DNA from: Salipaludibacillus neizhouensis | GTDB taxonomy: Bacteria; Bacillota; Bacilli; Bacillales; Salisediminibacteriaceae | Reading direction: 5' to 3' | NCBI RefSeq assembly: GCF_002886185.1 | Contig: NZ_NJAW01000037.1 | Span: 1-64,000, forward strand | DNA length: 64,000 bases | Shown here: positions 19,766 to 38,430 of the stretch, piece after piece | Position numbering within the stretch: the first letter of the stretch is position 1 | How the letters are laid out: every line of letters begins with the position of its first letter | Notes under the pieces: generated by a model | The model's database searches: none | Told to the model about the DNA's origin: nothing | The model's input: only the letters and a program-made list of their open reading frames with translations | Program-made: the position numbers and the translations under genes

Positions 19766-20016
19766 ATATGTGTATAACATTTTTCTTAAAATAACTTATA
19801 CACATATTATTAAAACGCTTTTATAAGTCGTAAGTATATTCTGACATATCCACAGTATCCACAGGTATATCCACAAGCAAAAGACTGTTGTTAAAGTGTT
19901 CCTGTAATGTACTCACATTACCCACTACTTACCCACAATTTAATTATTAACATATAGTTTTGTTGGTATAGAACAAAACTATGAAGTTACCCACATTATC
20001 CACAACTTGTGGATAT
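19766..20016. promoter_or_regulatory. DnaA-box cluster between ydiF and tsaD
   Basis: Perfect box TTATCCACA at 19996-20004. One-mismatch boxes: ATATCCACA at 19846-19854 and 19867-19875, GTATCCACA at 19855-19863, TTACCCACA at 19929-19937 and 19987-19995, and a reverse ATATCCACA at 20008-20016. A two-mismatch TTACCCACT is at 19918-19926. In addition TTATACACA occurs at 19796-19804 and, reversed, at 19769-19777, within a perfect 12-bp inverted repeat (19766-19777 / 19796-19807). About ten boxes in 250 bp without any gene. B. subtilis has a known stable DnaA-binding cluster in the same gcp-ydiF interval, so this is probably the same regulatory titration site. Confidence 0.85.
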
Positions 20017-20118
20017 CCTGTTATTAACAAGATCATATATTCGCATTTCCCAATTAATGGGGGGTCAGACCCCTCTAGAGCGAATTCGAGTAGCTCTATT
20101 AAGCATCTTATATAAAGA

Positions 20119-20157
20119 GGGCACTGATAAAGTTCAAATCAACTTTTTCAGTGCCCG
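20119..20157 (-). terminator. Terminator of the tsa operon
   Basis: GGGCACTGA.AAAGTT and its complement form a long stem, followed by TCTTTATAT on the minus strand after tsaD. A separate GGGGTCAGACCCC palindrome lies at about 20060-20074. Confidence 0.8.
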
Positions 20158-20167
20158 TCTATCATTA

Positions 20168-21181
20168 TTAATTTAATTCCAAACCTGAATGACCGTTTAA
20201 CCTGTCATCAGCAAAGCGTCCTTGCTTCCATTTCACCGTTCCTGCCGCAGCGATCATAGCTGCGTTGTCTGTGCATAACTTTAAAGGAGGAATTGTTAGT
20301 CTTAAACCTTCTGCTTCGCATGCTTTAGTCAAAGCTGCTCGAAGACCTTTGTTGGCTGCTACTCCACCAGCAAGTAAAACACGTTTTACTTGCTTTTCTT
20401 TTGCAGCTCCCATCGTTTTTCCGACCAGCACTTCTATCACACTCGCTTGAAAGCTAGCCGCTATTTGTTCATTCGTCCACGATTCGCCTCGTTGCTTTGC
20501 ATTATGCAACGTGTTAATAACAGAGGATTTTAATCCACTGAAGCTAAAATCATACGAGCCTGGCTCTAACCATGAGCGTGGGAAGGTAATCACTGGTTCT
20601 CCCTCTGCCGCCAGTCTGTCGATATGAGGTCCACCTGGATAAGGTAACCCAATCGTTCGAGCCACCTTATCATACGCTTCCCCTACAGCATCATCCCGCG
20701 TCTCACCGATGACTTCATAGGAACCGTGCTCCTCCATGTATACTAATTCGGTATGGCCGCCGGACACAACCAGTGTCAGCAACGGAAAAGTCAGTTCTTC
20801 TACAATATGATTCGCATAAATATGACCAGCAATGTGGTGCACACCAATTAACGGTTTATCCACAGCAAACGCCAAAGCTTTCGCGGCATTTACACCTACT
20901 AACAAAGCCCCGACTAATCCTGGTCCTTCTGTAACGGCAATCGCATCCACTTCCGCAAACGTGACATCCGCTTCTGTCATCGCCGCTTCAATAATCACGG
21001 TTACTTGCTCCACGTGATGCCTTGAAGCAATCTCGGGAACTACTCCTCCAAACCGTTTATGACTCTCGATCTGAGAAGAAACGACGTTACTGAGAATCTC
21101 ACGCCCATTTTTCACGACGGCTACGGCTGTCTCGTCGCAGCTGGTCTCAATTCCTACTATTAATGTATCCTTCTCACTCAT
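20168..21181 (-). CDS. tsaD: tRNA t6A37 threonylcarbamoyltransferase TsaD
   Basis: Transfers the threonylcarbamoyl group to A37 of ANN-decoding tRNAs, together with TsaB and TsaE. Start ATG 21181 overlaps the rimI stop as ATGA, giving 337 residues beginning [20 protein letters not shown]. The metal-binding [12 protein letters not shown] motif, VSGGHTELV and the phosphate-binding [19 protein letters not shown] are present, all typical of the ASKHA-fold Kae1/Gcp family. Last gene of tsaE-tsaB-rimI-tsaD on the minus strand, before a terminator and the DnaA-box region. Confidence 0.98.
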   Translation of the reverse strand: MSEKDTLIVGIETSCDETAVAVVKNGREILSNVVSSQIESHKRFGGVVPEIASRHHVEQVTVIIEAAMTEADVTFAEVDAIAVTEGPGLVGALLVGVNAAKALAFAVDKPLIGVHHIAGHIYANHIVEELTFPLLTLVVSGGHTELVYMEEHGSYEVIGETRDDAVGEAYDKVARTIGLPYPGGPHIDRLAAEGEPVITFPRSWLEPGSYDFSFSGLKSSVINTLHNAKQRGESWTNEQIAASFQASVIEVLVGKTMGAAKEKQVKRVLLAGGVAANKGLRAALTKACEAEGLRLTIPPLKLCTDNAAMIAAAGTVKWKQGRFADDRLNGHSGLELN

Positions 21182-21633
21182 TCGTTTAGCACCGCCCACA
21201 TGACTAACGCATTCTCTTGGTTATCTGTATAATAGTTCTTGCGAATTCCACCATCTTGGAATCCAAACTTTCGATATAATTTTTGCGCAGGGTCATTGGA
21301 GACGCGAACTTCTAAACTGATTTTTTCTGCTCCAAGTGTCTTCGCCATTTCCATACTGCCCCGTAGTATATATTCCCCGACACCTTGCCTTCGTAAGGAA
21401 GGTGATACGGCAATATTCGTAATATGTGCTTCGTCTACTATGACCCATAACCCACAGTATCCAACGACTTTTTCCTCCGTCTCTGCCACGATATAATAGG
21501 CAAACTGATTTTTCGTTAATTCGTTAAAATAAGCATCATACGTCCACGGAGTAGAGAAGCATTCCTCTTCTAATTCCATGACCTGCTTTAAATCGCCAAG
21601 CTCCATAAGCCTGACTTGAACGACTTCTTCCAT
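21178..21633 (-). CDS. rimI: Ribosomal-protein-alanine N-acetyltransferase RimI
   Basis: GNAT-fold acetyltransferase that acetylates the N-terminal alanine of ribosomal protein S18. 151 residues with AAGGAG upstream. Family features are [15 protein letters not shown], the acetyl-CoA loop [10 protein letters not shown] (Q/R-x-x-G-x-G/A) and the C-terminal [16 protein letters not shown]. It is the usual neighbour of the tsa genes in Bacillaceae, located between tsaB and tsaD with a four-base overlap to tsaD. Confidence 0.95.
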   Translation of the reverse strand: MEEVVQVRLMELGDLKQVMELEEECFSTPWTYDAYFNELTKNQFAYYIVAETEEKVVGYCGLWVIVDEAHITNIAVSPSLRRQGVGEYILRGSMEMAKTLGAEKISLEVRVSNDPAQKLYRKFGFQDGGIRKNYYTDNQENALVMWAVLNE

Positions 21634-21651
21634 AATTGATTCTCCTTAATG

Positions 21652-22359
21652 TCAACGTTTCTTCTCGTCCTTTATTTTCTCAAGCCATTTCGCTTCCGCC
21701 TCTGCTAATCTTAAATAATTAGGGGAAAACTCATGTGCTGTTGTCACAACGTCTTTCCTCATTCCAATTCTAGCCAGTTCCAGTGGACTCGGCAAGGCAT
21801 CAATCTCCGTACCAATTATCGCTAAGTCCCCTAACTCCTGTTGAATGAGTTCCTTATGCTTCTCCATATCCGGACTGACGCACAAAACCGGTTCGCCTTG
21901 CTCCTTAAGAGCCTTCAGCCAGCCGTCATGAAGCGTAATCCGATCTTCAGACTCTCTAATAATCCCGTTACTCATGCTTCTGTACAAGCCTGTAAACACT
22001 TGTCCACGCCTCGCATCATAAAAAGGCGATATGACCCCATTAAAATACCGGCCATTTTGCGCAAGCATTTCCATGCTCGAAACACCAATCACTGGTCTAT
22101 TGAGTGCCCACGCCATTGTTTTAGCAGTAGTTACTCCTATTCTAACACCTGTATAAGATCCGGGACCTTCCGATACGACAATTCGATCCAACTCTGCTGG
22201 TTTCATGTCTACTTCCTCAAATAAAGCCCTGATCGCCGGCATTAGTCTAATGGAATGGTTCTTCTTCAAATGAGTCCTCATCTCACCAGCAGGGATACCA
22301 TCTCTCAAAATGGCTACTCCCATGACATACGTGGATGTATCTATGGCTAATATATTCAT
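21652..22359 (-). CDS. tsaB: tRNA t6A37 synthesis protein TsaB
   Basis: Inactive TsaD paralogue that forms the core of the TsaBDE complex. 235 residues; MNILAIDTSTYVMGVAIL at the N-terminus is the ASKHA phosphate-1 region, and VSEGPGSYTGVRIG is the family hallmark. The metal-binding histidines of TsaD are absent, as expected. Its start overlaps the end of tsaE as ATGA, so the two are coupled. Confidence 0.97.
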   Translation of the reverse strand: MNILAIDTSTYVMGVAILRDGIPAGEMRTHLKKNHSIRLMPAIRALFEEVDMKPAELDRIVVSEGPGSYTGVRIGVTTAKTMAWALNRPVIGVSSMEMLAQNGRYFNGVISPFYDARRGQVFTGLYRSMSNGIIRESEDRITLHDGWLKALKEQGEPVLCVSPDMEKHKELIQQELGDLAIIGTEIDALPSPLELARIGMRKDVVTTAHEFSPNYLRLAEAEAKWLEKIKDEKKR

Positions 22360-22820
22360 AGTTGAAATAACTCCTCACACAATTTCTCATATCGTTGACC
22401 ATGAGCATGAAACCGAAAAACTCTGGAGTCTAGTTCTTTCCCATACTCAATATGAATGTCCAGTCTTTCTCCAGGCAGTTGATCGCCTATCACCTTTGGC
22501 CATTCAACAACCGTCACTCCATCACCCTCAAAATACTCATCCAACCCAAGATCCTCCATATCATCCTCGATTCGATACGCATCCATATGATAAAGGGCTA
22601 ACCTTCCTTTGTATTCTTTCATGATCGTAAACGTTGGGCTATTTACTGTTTTGGTAACGCCAATCGCTCTAGCTAATCCCTTCGTAAACGTCGTTTTCCC
22701 CGTGCCAAGATCTCCTTCCAGCGTCAGCACATCGTTAGCTTTCAATAGTGTTCCAAGACTCCTGGCAAAGCCGTCCGTTTCCTCCGGGTTATAAGTGGTC
22801 CTTGTCCATTTCTGATTCAT
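22356..22820 (-). CDS. tsaE: tRNA t6A37 synthesis ATPase TsaE
   Basis: P-loop ATPase that drives turnover of the TsaBD complex. Start ATG 22820 (MNQKWTRTTYNPEET), about 154 residues. Walker A is GDLGTGKTTFTKGLARAIG; NSPTFTIMKEYKG and LYHMDAYRIEDDMEDLGLDE are family signatures, as is VTVVEWP. It overlaps tsaB and lies 18 bp after thiL, so thiL-tsaE-tsaB-rimI-tsaD form one transcription unit. Confidence 0.97.
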   Translation of the reverse strand: MNQKWTRTTYNPEETDGFARSLGTLLKANDVLTLEGDLGTGKTTFTKGLARAIGVTKTVNSPTFTIMKEYKGRLALYHMDAYRIEDDMEDLGLDEYFEGDGVTVVEWPKVIGDQLPGERLDIHIEYGKELDSRVFRFHAHGQRYEKLCEELFQL

Positions 22821-22838
22821 TTCACGCAACTCCTGCTT

Positions 22839-23822
22839 CTAAAAATGATGGTAACCTGCTTTTTTAATTGGCGATCGATTACCTCTTCGTTCTAAAAATA
22901 CACGACCTTCTCCTGTTTCCACATTTCCAATCGCGTATATTTGCAAATCATGCTCTTTGAAAACTAAGCTAATTTTTTCAAAGTCTGCTTCCGACATTGT
23001 TCCTACTAAATGGAAATCTTCTCCACTGTATAAAACCCATTCTTCTTGTTTTTCCAAAGAATGTTCTAAAAACTCTTCCCTGATCACTAACTTATCCCAA
23101 TCTATGATAATATCTACATCACTCGCTCCGGCAATCTCTTTCGCTTCATGGGCAATACCGTCACTAATATCATTTAAACTAATGCGATACCCTGAGTCCA
23201 CAAGAAGACTTCCTGCCTCAAGTTGTGGCTCCGGTTTTTGATGAGCTTTCATAAAAGGTCGTAAGGAGATATCTTCCATTACTTTTAATCCCGTTTCTAG
23301 AAGCATCTCCAAACCATAGGCAGACAAACCTAATTGCCCTGTAGTAAATACGATATCTGCAGGTTTCGCGTTCGACCGAAGCAGTCTTTTACCGGTAATC
23401 ACGCTGCCAATTACGGTAACAGTAATAACCAGTGGCCCCTTCGTAGAAACCGTATCACCACCTATGAGATCGATTTGCCACCTCTCAGCAAGTTCATTCA
23501 TCCCGGCATAGATTTCCGTCGTCTCTTCCAGCGACCATCCCTGTTTCGGAATAGCAATGGATACGAGAAAATACCGTGGTGAAGCTCCCATGGCGGCCAT
23601 ATCACTAAGATTTACAGCAAGCACCTTATACCCAATGGATTTAATTGGCATCGTATCTTTTCTAAAATGAACACCTTCGACCATCGTATCTACAGCAACA
23701 ACCGATTCCTCATTAGGCCCATGGCTGTAAATCGCCGCATCATCTCCTATTCCAACCTTTACAGAAGAACGGTACGTCTTTGTTGGTGTCACACTTTTAA
23801 TCCAATCAAATTCATTATTCAT
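22839..23822 (-). CDS. thiL: Thiamine-monophosphate kinase ThiL
   Basis: Phosphorylates thiamine monophosphate to thiamine diphosphate, the last step of vitamin B1 cofactor synthesis. Start ATG 23822 gives about 327 residues (MNNEFDWIKSVTPTKT). Signatures: KVGIGDDAAIY near the N-terminus, VAVDTMVEGVHF, NLSDMAAMGASPRYFLVS, DLIGGDTVSTKGPLVITVT and ISDGIAHE. First gene of the tsa operon, as in B. subtilis. No thiamine riboswitch is visible upstream. Confidence 0.97.
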   Translation of the reverse strand: MNNEFDWIKSVTPTKTYRSSVKVGIGDDAAIYSHGPNEESVVAVDTMVEGVHFRKDTMPIKSIGYKVLAVNLSDMAAMGASPRYFLVSIAIPKQGWSLEETTEIYAGMNELAERWQIDLIGGDTVSTKGPLVITVTVIGSVITGKRLLRSNAKPADIVFTTGQLGLSAYGLEMLLETGLKVMEDISLRPFMKAHQKPEPQLEAGSLLVDSGYRISLNDISDGIAHEAKEIAGASDVDIIIDWDKLVIREEFLEHSLEKQEEWVLYSGEDFHLVGTMSEADFEKISLVFKEHDLQIYAIGNVETGEGRVFLERRGNRSPIKKAGYHHF

Positions 23823-23866
23823 AAAATGTGTCCTCTCCACTAGTCAATGTTAGTCGCATCGTGCTT

Positions 23867-24005
23867 AAGAAAAACGGCTTAGCCGTCTTTTATTATATAC
23901 AGCGTTATCTTTCGCCACCCCGAGTAGCACCTATGAATTGCGTGTAGATGCTACTCGAAAGGAAGGGTGGGTTTCCCTTGACACGCGTGGCGTAAAGATA
24001 GCTGT
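23867..24005 (+). repeat. Nested palindromic repeat, copy C
   Basis: Begins with ACGGCTTAGCCGT followed by CTTTTATT, contains the outer arms (ACAGCGTTATCTTTCGCCAC / GTGGCGTAAAGATAGCTGT) and the inner GAGTAGCACCTA / TAGATGCTACTC hairpin with one C-A mismatch. Between thiL and the downstream Cys/Met gene. Confidence 0.8.
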
Positions 24006-24029
24006 TAACTTATACCTACTTACCTTTCA

Positions 24030-24056
24030 AAAAAAGGAGGATCCCTCCCCCTTTTT
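24030..24056 (-). terminator. Terminator of the PLP enzyme gene
   Basis: AAAAAGG(G)GGAGG / CCTCC.CCTTTTT hairpin with GATC loop region, directly after the stop at 24064. Confidence 0.7.
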
Positions 24057-24063
24057 CAACTAT

Positions 24064-25188
24064 TTATGATAATGCCTTCTTAAAGACAGCAATGATATCT
24101 TCCGCATCTTCAATCCCAACCGAAATACGAATCATCGAATCTGTCACACCTAATTTCTCGCGCATCTCTTTCGGCATGGATCGGTGAGAAGTTCCCGCAG
24201 GATACGTAATCGATGTTTCCAATCCAGCTAATGTCGGAACTATTTTGATCCATTCAAGTCGCTTCGAAAACTCATGGACACTCAGCTCGTCCGTGAAATC
24301 AACTGTCACGATCGCTCCATTGCCGTGTTGAGAAACAGCCGTAGGATAATGCACGCTCTTGATCATGTCATTTTCTTTCAAAGCCTTCGCTAATTCCTGT
24401 GCATTATCACATTGTTTCTGCATGCGAAGGCTTAACGTCTTTAATCCTCGGCAGGCAAGCCATCCATCCATAGGTCCAAGATTACTACCTAAATTAGAAA
24501 CTTTTCCTTGTGCTTTTGTCATTAAATCAAAATTTCCAGTAACAACTCCAGCCGTTACATCGCTATGTCCACCTATATACTTTGTAGCGCTATGTACAAC
24601 AATATCTACGGACGCTTCATGAGGTCGAATTAAGTAAGGCGTAGCAAACGTATTATCAACCATTGTTTTCAAATTTTGGCTCGCTGCAATTTTCACCATT
24701 CCCGTCAGATCTTCCACTCGCAATAACGGATTCGTCACAGATTCAGAATAAAGTAAAACAGTGTTCTCAGTGATCGCTTCCTCAATCTCTTCCCTGCTTT
24801 CAAAATTAACAAAGCTGACCGAAATTCCTAAATCAGGCAGTTCTCGAGCTAATAATTGATACGTTCCTCCATAAAGATCCTGTGTAGCGACAACATGATC
24901 ACCTGCTTTAGCAACAGATAAAATCCCAGCAAGTATAGCAGATAAGCCAGATGAAGTAGCAACCCCTGCTTCTGCTCCTTCAAGATCCGCAACCCCTTTA
25001 CCTAAATCATCTGTATTCGGATTACCCATTCTTGAGTATAAATAATTCTTCTTTCCTTCAAAAAATCCTTCCATATCGTCGAAATTTTCAAATGAAAATG
25101 CCGAGGTTTGAAAAATAGGCTTTGTTTTACTTACCTCCGTTGAGTCCATTTTATGTTGAAAGTGTACATTCTTAGTTTGAAAACGCAA
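24064..25188 (-). CDS. Cys/Met metabolism PLP-dependent enzyme (cystathionine gamma-synthase / gamma-lyase type)
   Basis: A 374-residue member of the trans-sulfuration PLP enzyme family, cytoplasmic. Visible signatures: YSRMGNPNTDDLGKGVADLE near the N-terminus, SSGLSAILAGILSVAKAGDH, DLYGGTYQLL, the PLP aspartate stretch MVDNTFATPYLIRPHEA and the Schiff-base lysine in VVHSATKYIGGHSDVTAGVV; the C-terminus has LAGLETSITYPAGTSHRSMP. Sequence alone does not separate cystathionine gamma-synthase, gamma-lyase, O-acetylhomoserine sulfhydrylase and methionine gamma-lyase. It is monocistronic, with its own terminator. No SAM riboswitch or T-box is seen in the short upstream gap. Confidence 0.9.
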   Translation of the reverse strand: MRFQTKNVHFQHKMDSTEVSKTKPIFQTSAFSFENFDDMEGFFEGKKNYLYSRMGNPNTDDLGKGVADLEGAEAGVATSSGLSAILAGILSVAKAGDHVVATQDLYGGTYQLLARELPDLGISVSFVNFESREEIEEAITENTVLLYSESVTNPLLRVEDLTGMVKIAASQNLKTMVDNTFATPYLIRPHEASVDIVVHSATKYIGGHSDVTAGVVTGNFDLMTKAQGKVSNLGSNLGPMDGWLACRGLKTLSLRMQKQCDNAQELAKALKENDMIKSVHYPTAVSQHGNGAIVTVDFTDELSVHEFSKRLEWIKIVPTLAGLETSITYPAGTSHRSMPKEMREKLGVTDSMIRISVGIEDAEDIIAVFKKALS

Positions 25189-25297
25189 AAGACTTCAACC
25201 CCTTATCTCAATAATTACTTTCTTACTATCATACATGATTCACGATTTTTTTGACAATATCTTATCCAAAAATACAATTCCCCTGTTTTTACCACAT

Positions 25298-25327
25298 AAA
25301 AAGCTAAGCAATAGGATGCCTAGCTCA
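25298..25327 (-). terminator. Terminator of the chemoreceptor gene
   Basis: AGCTA.GC / GC.TAGCT stem followed by TTTTTA on the minus strand, 12 bp after the gene. Confidence 0.65.
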
Positions 25328-25338
25328 TTTCCATCAAA

Positions 25339-26490
25339 TTAAGCTGGTTTCACCGAATTTTCTTCTTCGTGTGGGTTCTTCCCAACAGCCTTCATTTCTT
25401 TCAAAGAATCAACCATCATATTCGTTGAATCAAATTGGCTAATGACCACAGGAATAAGCTCATTAAATTGCTCACTGGACTTGTTTGCTACATTCGAGAT
25501 TTCCGTCATACTGGCAGCAACTTGCTCTGAACCAGCAGCCATCTCCTGACTAATAGCAGTAATCTCTTCAATTTGTCCATGCACTAACTGAGACGAACTC
25601 ATAATCCCCTCAAAGGAGCTATCTGACTCTTTTACAAGTTGCTTTCCTTTGTTCAATTCTTCGTGGGACGTATCCATTGCTTCCTGAGCGTTACCGGCTT
25701 TATTCTGAATCGTGGAAACCAAGATCGTAATCTGCTCAGCAAACTCATTAGACTGCTTCGACAATTTCCCTACTTCTTGCGCAACCACCGCAAATCCCTT
25801 ACCTTCAGCACCAGCTCTTGCTGCCTCAATACTCGCATTTAAAGATAACAAGTTTGTTTGATCCGCAATCCCTCTAATATCATTAATAATCTTACCAATT
25901 TCCTTGGACTTCTCATTAAACTCTTCCACAGTAGTACCCAAACCGCCAAACGTCTGAATAATTCGTTCCATCTGTTCCCCTAGCTCACCCATCTGAACTT
26001 TTCCTTCATTTGCTGCTTTAGCTGCCTCCGTGGATGCCGATGCAGCTAAGCTAGTTTTCTCAGCTATACTATTAATCCCCGCAGCCATTTCATTCATGCC
26101 TTTAGAACTATCCTCAGCAGAAACAGATTGTGTTTGAATTCCCTCTGCTAATTGAAATACAATCGAATTAAAGGTCATATACTCATCTTCTTGGTTTACT
26201 AATTGCTCTTCTAATTTCCTAGTTAATTCTTCATATTTATCGAGCGAAGAATCCTCTTCGGCATTTGACTCTTCCTGGTGCTCGTATTTCTGTATATCAG
26301 TAACTACAGCGTTTTGGGCATCTGGATTAGATTTTCTTTTCAACTCAATCACGTCTTTTAATAAAAACGGAATAAAGATAACGCCTAATAATACAAGTGC
26401 TTCAAACGAATTAAACATACTACTTGTGACTAAATAGAACAAAACTGTACCAAGCAAACTCACCAAAAATGTAATCCCTACTTTTTTCAT
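25339..26490 (-). CDS. Methyl-accepting chemotaxis protein without a sensor ectodomain
   Basis: A 383-residue chemoreceptor. The start is ATG 26490 ([14 protein letters not shown]). Two closely spaced hydrophobic segments (about 5-23 and 28-46) leave no room for an extracellular ligand domain, and I see no HAMP domain. After a charged linker and coiled coil comes the signalling domain with the highly conserved hairpin tip [20 protein letters not shown], then [20 protein letters not shown]. The protein probably senses a cytoplasmic or membrane state. It is monocistronic, with a terminator. Similar short two-TM receptors are common in Bacillaceae. Confidence 0.93.
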   Translation of the reverse strand: MKKVGITFLVSLLGTVLFYLVTSSMFNSFEALVLLGVIFIPFLLKDVIELKRKSNPDAQNAVVTDIQKYEHQEESNAEEDSSLDKYEELTRKLEEQLVNQEDEYMTFNSIVFQLAEGIQTQSVSAEDSSKGMNEMAAGINSIAEKTSLAASASTEAAKAANEGKVQMGELGEQMERIIQTFGGLGTTVEEFNEKSKEIGKIINDIRGIADQTNLLSLNASIEAARAGAEGKGFAVVAQEVGKLSKQSNEFAEQITILVSTIQNKAGNAQEAMDTSHEELNKGKQLVKESDSSFEGIMSSSQLVHGQIEEITAISQEMAAGSEQVAASMTEISNVANKSSEQFNELIPVVISQFDSTNMMVDSLKEMKAVGKNPHEEENSVKPA

Positions 26491-26935
26491 ATGTATACCT
26501 CTCCTACTCATGTATCAATTCTTTATAACTAGTTTTATTGTATCATTAGACAGTTAATAATTCCTTTAAATACAAATAATTTTTATGTTATATCTTTATT
26601 TTCGAATTTATTTGTAATAAGTTATATGAAGTTGATAAAAATAGTGTGGTTTTAGTACTAAAAAGGGTGTTTCAAGTATGGTACGTCCATTTAGAGTCAG
26701 TTGTTTTCACGGAGTGTTATTAATCAGTTAGAGGCAATTGCACTTGGCGTAATCGGGCGATTTTATGAGAGTAGGCATTTAAGTATGTCATTATATAAAG
26801 TGCTAATTTCATGTCACTTATTCTCGTTTTTCTTCCTACCTCAAAAAGAGCTTTTCAATCTCGCTTATTCTCGTTCATACTCCCGGTTTCTACCTACCTC
26901 TAATATTATAGCCGCACAACCCATTAAAACCACAA
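26491..26935. other. Non-coding stretch, no gene seen
   Basis: AT-rich sequence between the chemoreceptor start and the first rRNA operon terminator. Short open frames at 26701-26970 show no ribosome site or protein-like composition. Confidence 0.5.
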
Positions 26936-26967
26936 AAAAGACACTCTCCAAAGAGAATGTCTTTCCA
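26936..26967 (-). terminator. Terminator of rRNA operon 1
   Basis: AAAGACA.TCTC / GAGAG.TGTCTTT stem followed by TTTT on the minus strand. An almost identical hairpin ends operon 2 (33315-33349). Confidence 0.85.
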
Positions 26968-26973
26968 TAATTG

Positions 26974-27088
<115 letters not shown>

Positions 27089-27107
27089 CATATTGAGTGG
27101 CCGTTGA

Positions 27108-27147
27108 CCTCTCAAAACTGGATAACGTGGTGGACTGAAAAGAATCG
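27108..27147 (-). other. 3' arm of the 23S precursor processing stem, operon 1
   Basis: This segment is complementary to 30330-30371 upstream of the 23S gene (shared ACTGGATAACG and GACTGAAAAGAATC). The two arms would form the long stem cut by RNases III-type enzymes to release 23S rRNA. Confidence 0.65.
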
Positions 27148-27176
27148 TTGCTTAGAGTAAACATTTGGTTAAGTCC

Positions 27177-30104
<2,928 letters not shown>

Positions 30105-30480
30105 ATTTTTTGTGTTTGACTACACATGACCTTCGAATATCTTTGTCAGCTGCACTCTTCATCATCCTTACATACCTAAGTACGTTCCGATGACTCATCG
30201 CTTACTTCCGCGAACTTCTCGGTCCTGCTTGCCAATACCTCCGAAGAGGTTCACAATTGGTGGCGTCTTTCTTAGCCTACATCTAAGACACTCGGTTCAC
30301 TTTCTTTGAACGTATTCAAAGGGTATAACCGGTGATTCTTTTCAGTCATTTCGTTATCCAGTTTTCAAAGGACAAAGGCTTCTTTCAAAGAAAAGAAGCT
30401 TTGAGAGACTAACCTCTCAAAACTAAACAAAAAGTCCAAGACAAAGTTCGATTCAATAAGTTGAGCTTAAATGCTCCTTA
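30105..30480 (-). other. 16S-23S spacer, operon 1
   Basis: No tRNA gene is present. It contains the 5' arm of the 23S processing stem (30330-30371) and, at 30412-30440, the 3' arm of the 16S stem, complementary to 32178-32203. The segment 30110-30240 differs from operon 2 at about a dozen positions while the flanking rRNAs are almost identical. Confidence 0.7.
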
Positions 30481-32047
<1,567 letters not shown>

Positions 32048-32265
32048 AAAGTATGATGACTTATCATCAAGCTTGATGTCCTAGACATCAAAACCAAACT
32101 TTCGTCTGGCGTTTGTCGAATGTTACCATTCAACGATTTGTTTCATTTGACGGGATATTTTAAAATATCCCACTTTGCTTGGCTTTTTGTTTAGTTTTCA
32201 AAGGTCATCCCCCGATTCATTTTTCTCAATCGGTTTGTGTTGCTGTCGTTTTTAGCGACTCAATT

Positions 32266-32295
32266 AATATACCATGAATGTGTCTGCAAAGTCAA
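32266..32295 (-). promoter_or_regulatory. Promoter of rRNA operon 1
   Basis: TTGACT (32290-32295), 18 bp, TATATT (32266-32271) on the minus strand. The same -10 region occurs before operon 2, where sequence identity between the operons ends just upstream. Confidence 0.65.
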
Positions 32296-32339
32296 TAACC
32301 TTTTTCAAAAACTTAATATATTGTTTTCAAATAAAGTGT

Positions 32340-32944
32340 ATAACGTTTTGGCGACATTTACTAATATAACACGATTCAAAACAACATTACAACACCTTTA
32401 TACAAAAAACATGATGGAAAATATACCCACCCACTAATCGTTAAAGAATGTCCTATATAAATAGCATCAAGGTAACTAGAAATAAACGTCCTCAAAAAAC
32501 CTTACAGAAAGAATTGTGACCCGGCCAATTATCGTATAAACGTTACTTAGTTACAAATCAAGCACCAATAGTTCCTTCATAATGGAAGGCGATGAGTTCC
32601 ATATTAAACTTATAATATATAGAAGAGTTTATTTAATAGGAACAGAATTCCTCGATAACAACAAGTTCTCACACTGCGGACAACTGTCTGAAGTACCCCT
32701 CTAGTTCACAGAATACACCAAAAAACTCTTCCGGAGTCTTTTACTTCCCCACCTTAATAATTTCCACTACTCCCTATCCTTCAATAACATGAAACTAATA
32801 TAGAAGGAATGCTCTAAGAATTACGTAGTCAACCATCGGAGAAATCTCTTAGCTATGCGGTCATATATTTAACATCACTCATTTTCTACCTTATCAATAT
32901 TATAGAAGACAAATACATAATCCCACTTCAAGAAAACTTGTTAG
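32340..32944. other. Inter-operon non-coding stretch
   Basis: AT-rich sequence between the two rRNA operons with no convincing gene, terminator or repeat that I could identify. Confidence 0.5.
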
Positions 32945-33181
32945 GAAACATTAATCCTTACTATACCTAAGGCTTTATCTATTCCTGAGCAAGTTCTTGC
33001 TATTACAAAAGAAGAATTTCCGTTCGCTAACAAAGAAATAGAAAAAGGGTTTAATAATAAATCCTACGCATTACAGGTAGAAATGTCAACTCACTGCGGC
33101 CGTATGATCATGCCTGATGATAAAATAATCCCATTTGCCGATCCAGAAGAGGCGAACCGTATATTTTTTAATTGTGAATAG
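32945..33181 (+). pseudogene. C-terminal remnant of an unrecognised gene between the rRNA operons
   Basis: An open plus-strand frame of about 78 codons with coherent protein character (PKALSIPEQVLAITKEEF, EIEKGFNNKSYALQVEMSTH, then CGRMIMPDDKIIPFADPEEA) up to a stop at 33181. There is no start codon with a ribosome site, and an in-frame TAG lies at 32942-32944. I cannot place it in a family. Confidence 0.4.
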
Positions 33182-33250
33182 GAATGAATTAAGTGAATTG
33201 ACGAAGGGTTTAAAGGCTTTTATTCTGAGTGAGTATTTCTCTCATCTGGA

Positions 33251-33280
33251 TAGGTAGGTGCTACCACCGTAGCACCTACC
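33251..33280. repeat. Solo copy of the inner hairpin of the nested palindromic repeat
   Basis: GGTAGGTGCTAC and GTAGCACCTACC form a near-perfect stem with a very short loop. The 11-bp arm GTAGGTGCTAC is identical to the inner arm of copies A and D, but no outer arms are present. Confidence 0.65.
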
Positions 33281-33314
33281 ATCAAGATTACAGACCCATA
33301 ACCCTTTAAAACCA

Positions 33315-33349
33315 CAAAAAAAGACACTCTCCTAAGAGAATGTCTTTTT
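33315..33349 (-). terminator. Terminator of rRNA operon 2
   Basis: AAAGACATTCTC / GAGAGTGTCTTT stem followed by TTTT on the minus strand. Confidence 0.85.
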
Positions 33350-33356
33350 CTATTTG

Positions 33357-33471
<115 letters not shown>

Positions 33472-33559
33472 CATATTGAGTGGCCGTTGACCTCTCAAAA
33501 CTGGATAACGTGGTGGACTGAAAAGAATCGTTGCTTAGAGTAAACATTTGGTTAAGTCC

Positions 33560-36487
<2,928 letters not shown>

Positions 36488-36863
36488 ATTTTTTGCGTTT
36501 GACGGCACATGACCTTTGAATGTCTTTGTCAGCTGCACTCTTCATCATCCTCACGTACCTAAGTACGTTCCGGTGACTCATCGCTTGCTTCCGCGAACTT
36601 CCAGGTCCTGCTTGCCAATACCTCCGAAGAGGTTCACAATTGGTGGCGTCTTTCTTAGCCTACATCTAAGACACTCGGTTCACTTTCTTTGAACGTATTC
36701 AAAGGGTATAACCGGTGATTCTTTTCAGTCATTTCGTTATCCAGTTTTCAAAGGACAAAGGCTTCTTTCAAAGAAAAGAAGCTTTGAGAGACTAACCTCT
36801 CAAAACTAAACAAAAAGTCCAAGACAAAGTTCGATTCAATAAGTTGAGCTTAAATGCTCCTTA
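36488..36863 (-). other. 16S-23S spacer, operon 2
   Basis: No tRNA gene. The 23S-proximal part (about 36488-36620) carries clustered differences from operon 1, while the 16S-proximal part with the processing arms is identical. Confidence 0.7.

Positions 36864-38430
<1,567 letters not shown>

Noticed and set aside
25189-25300. SAM riboswitch or T-box upstream of the Cys/Met PLP enzyme
   Set aside because: The interval is too short and lacks the conserved cores.
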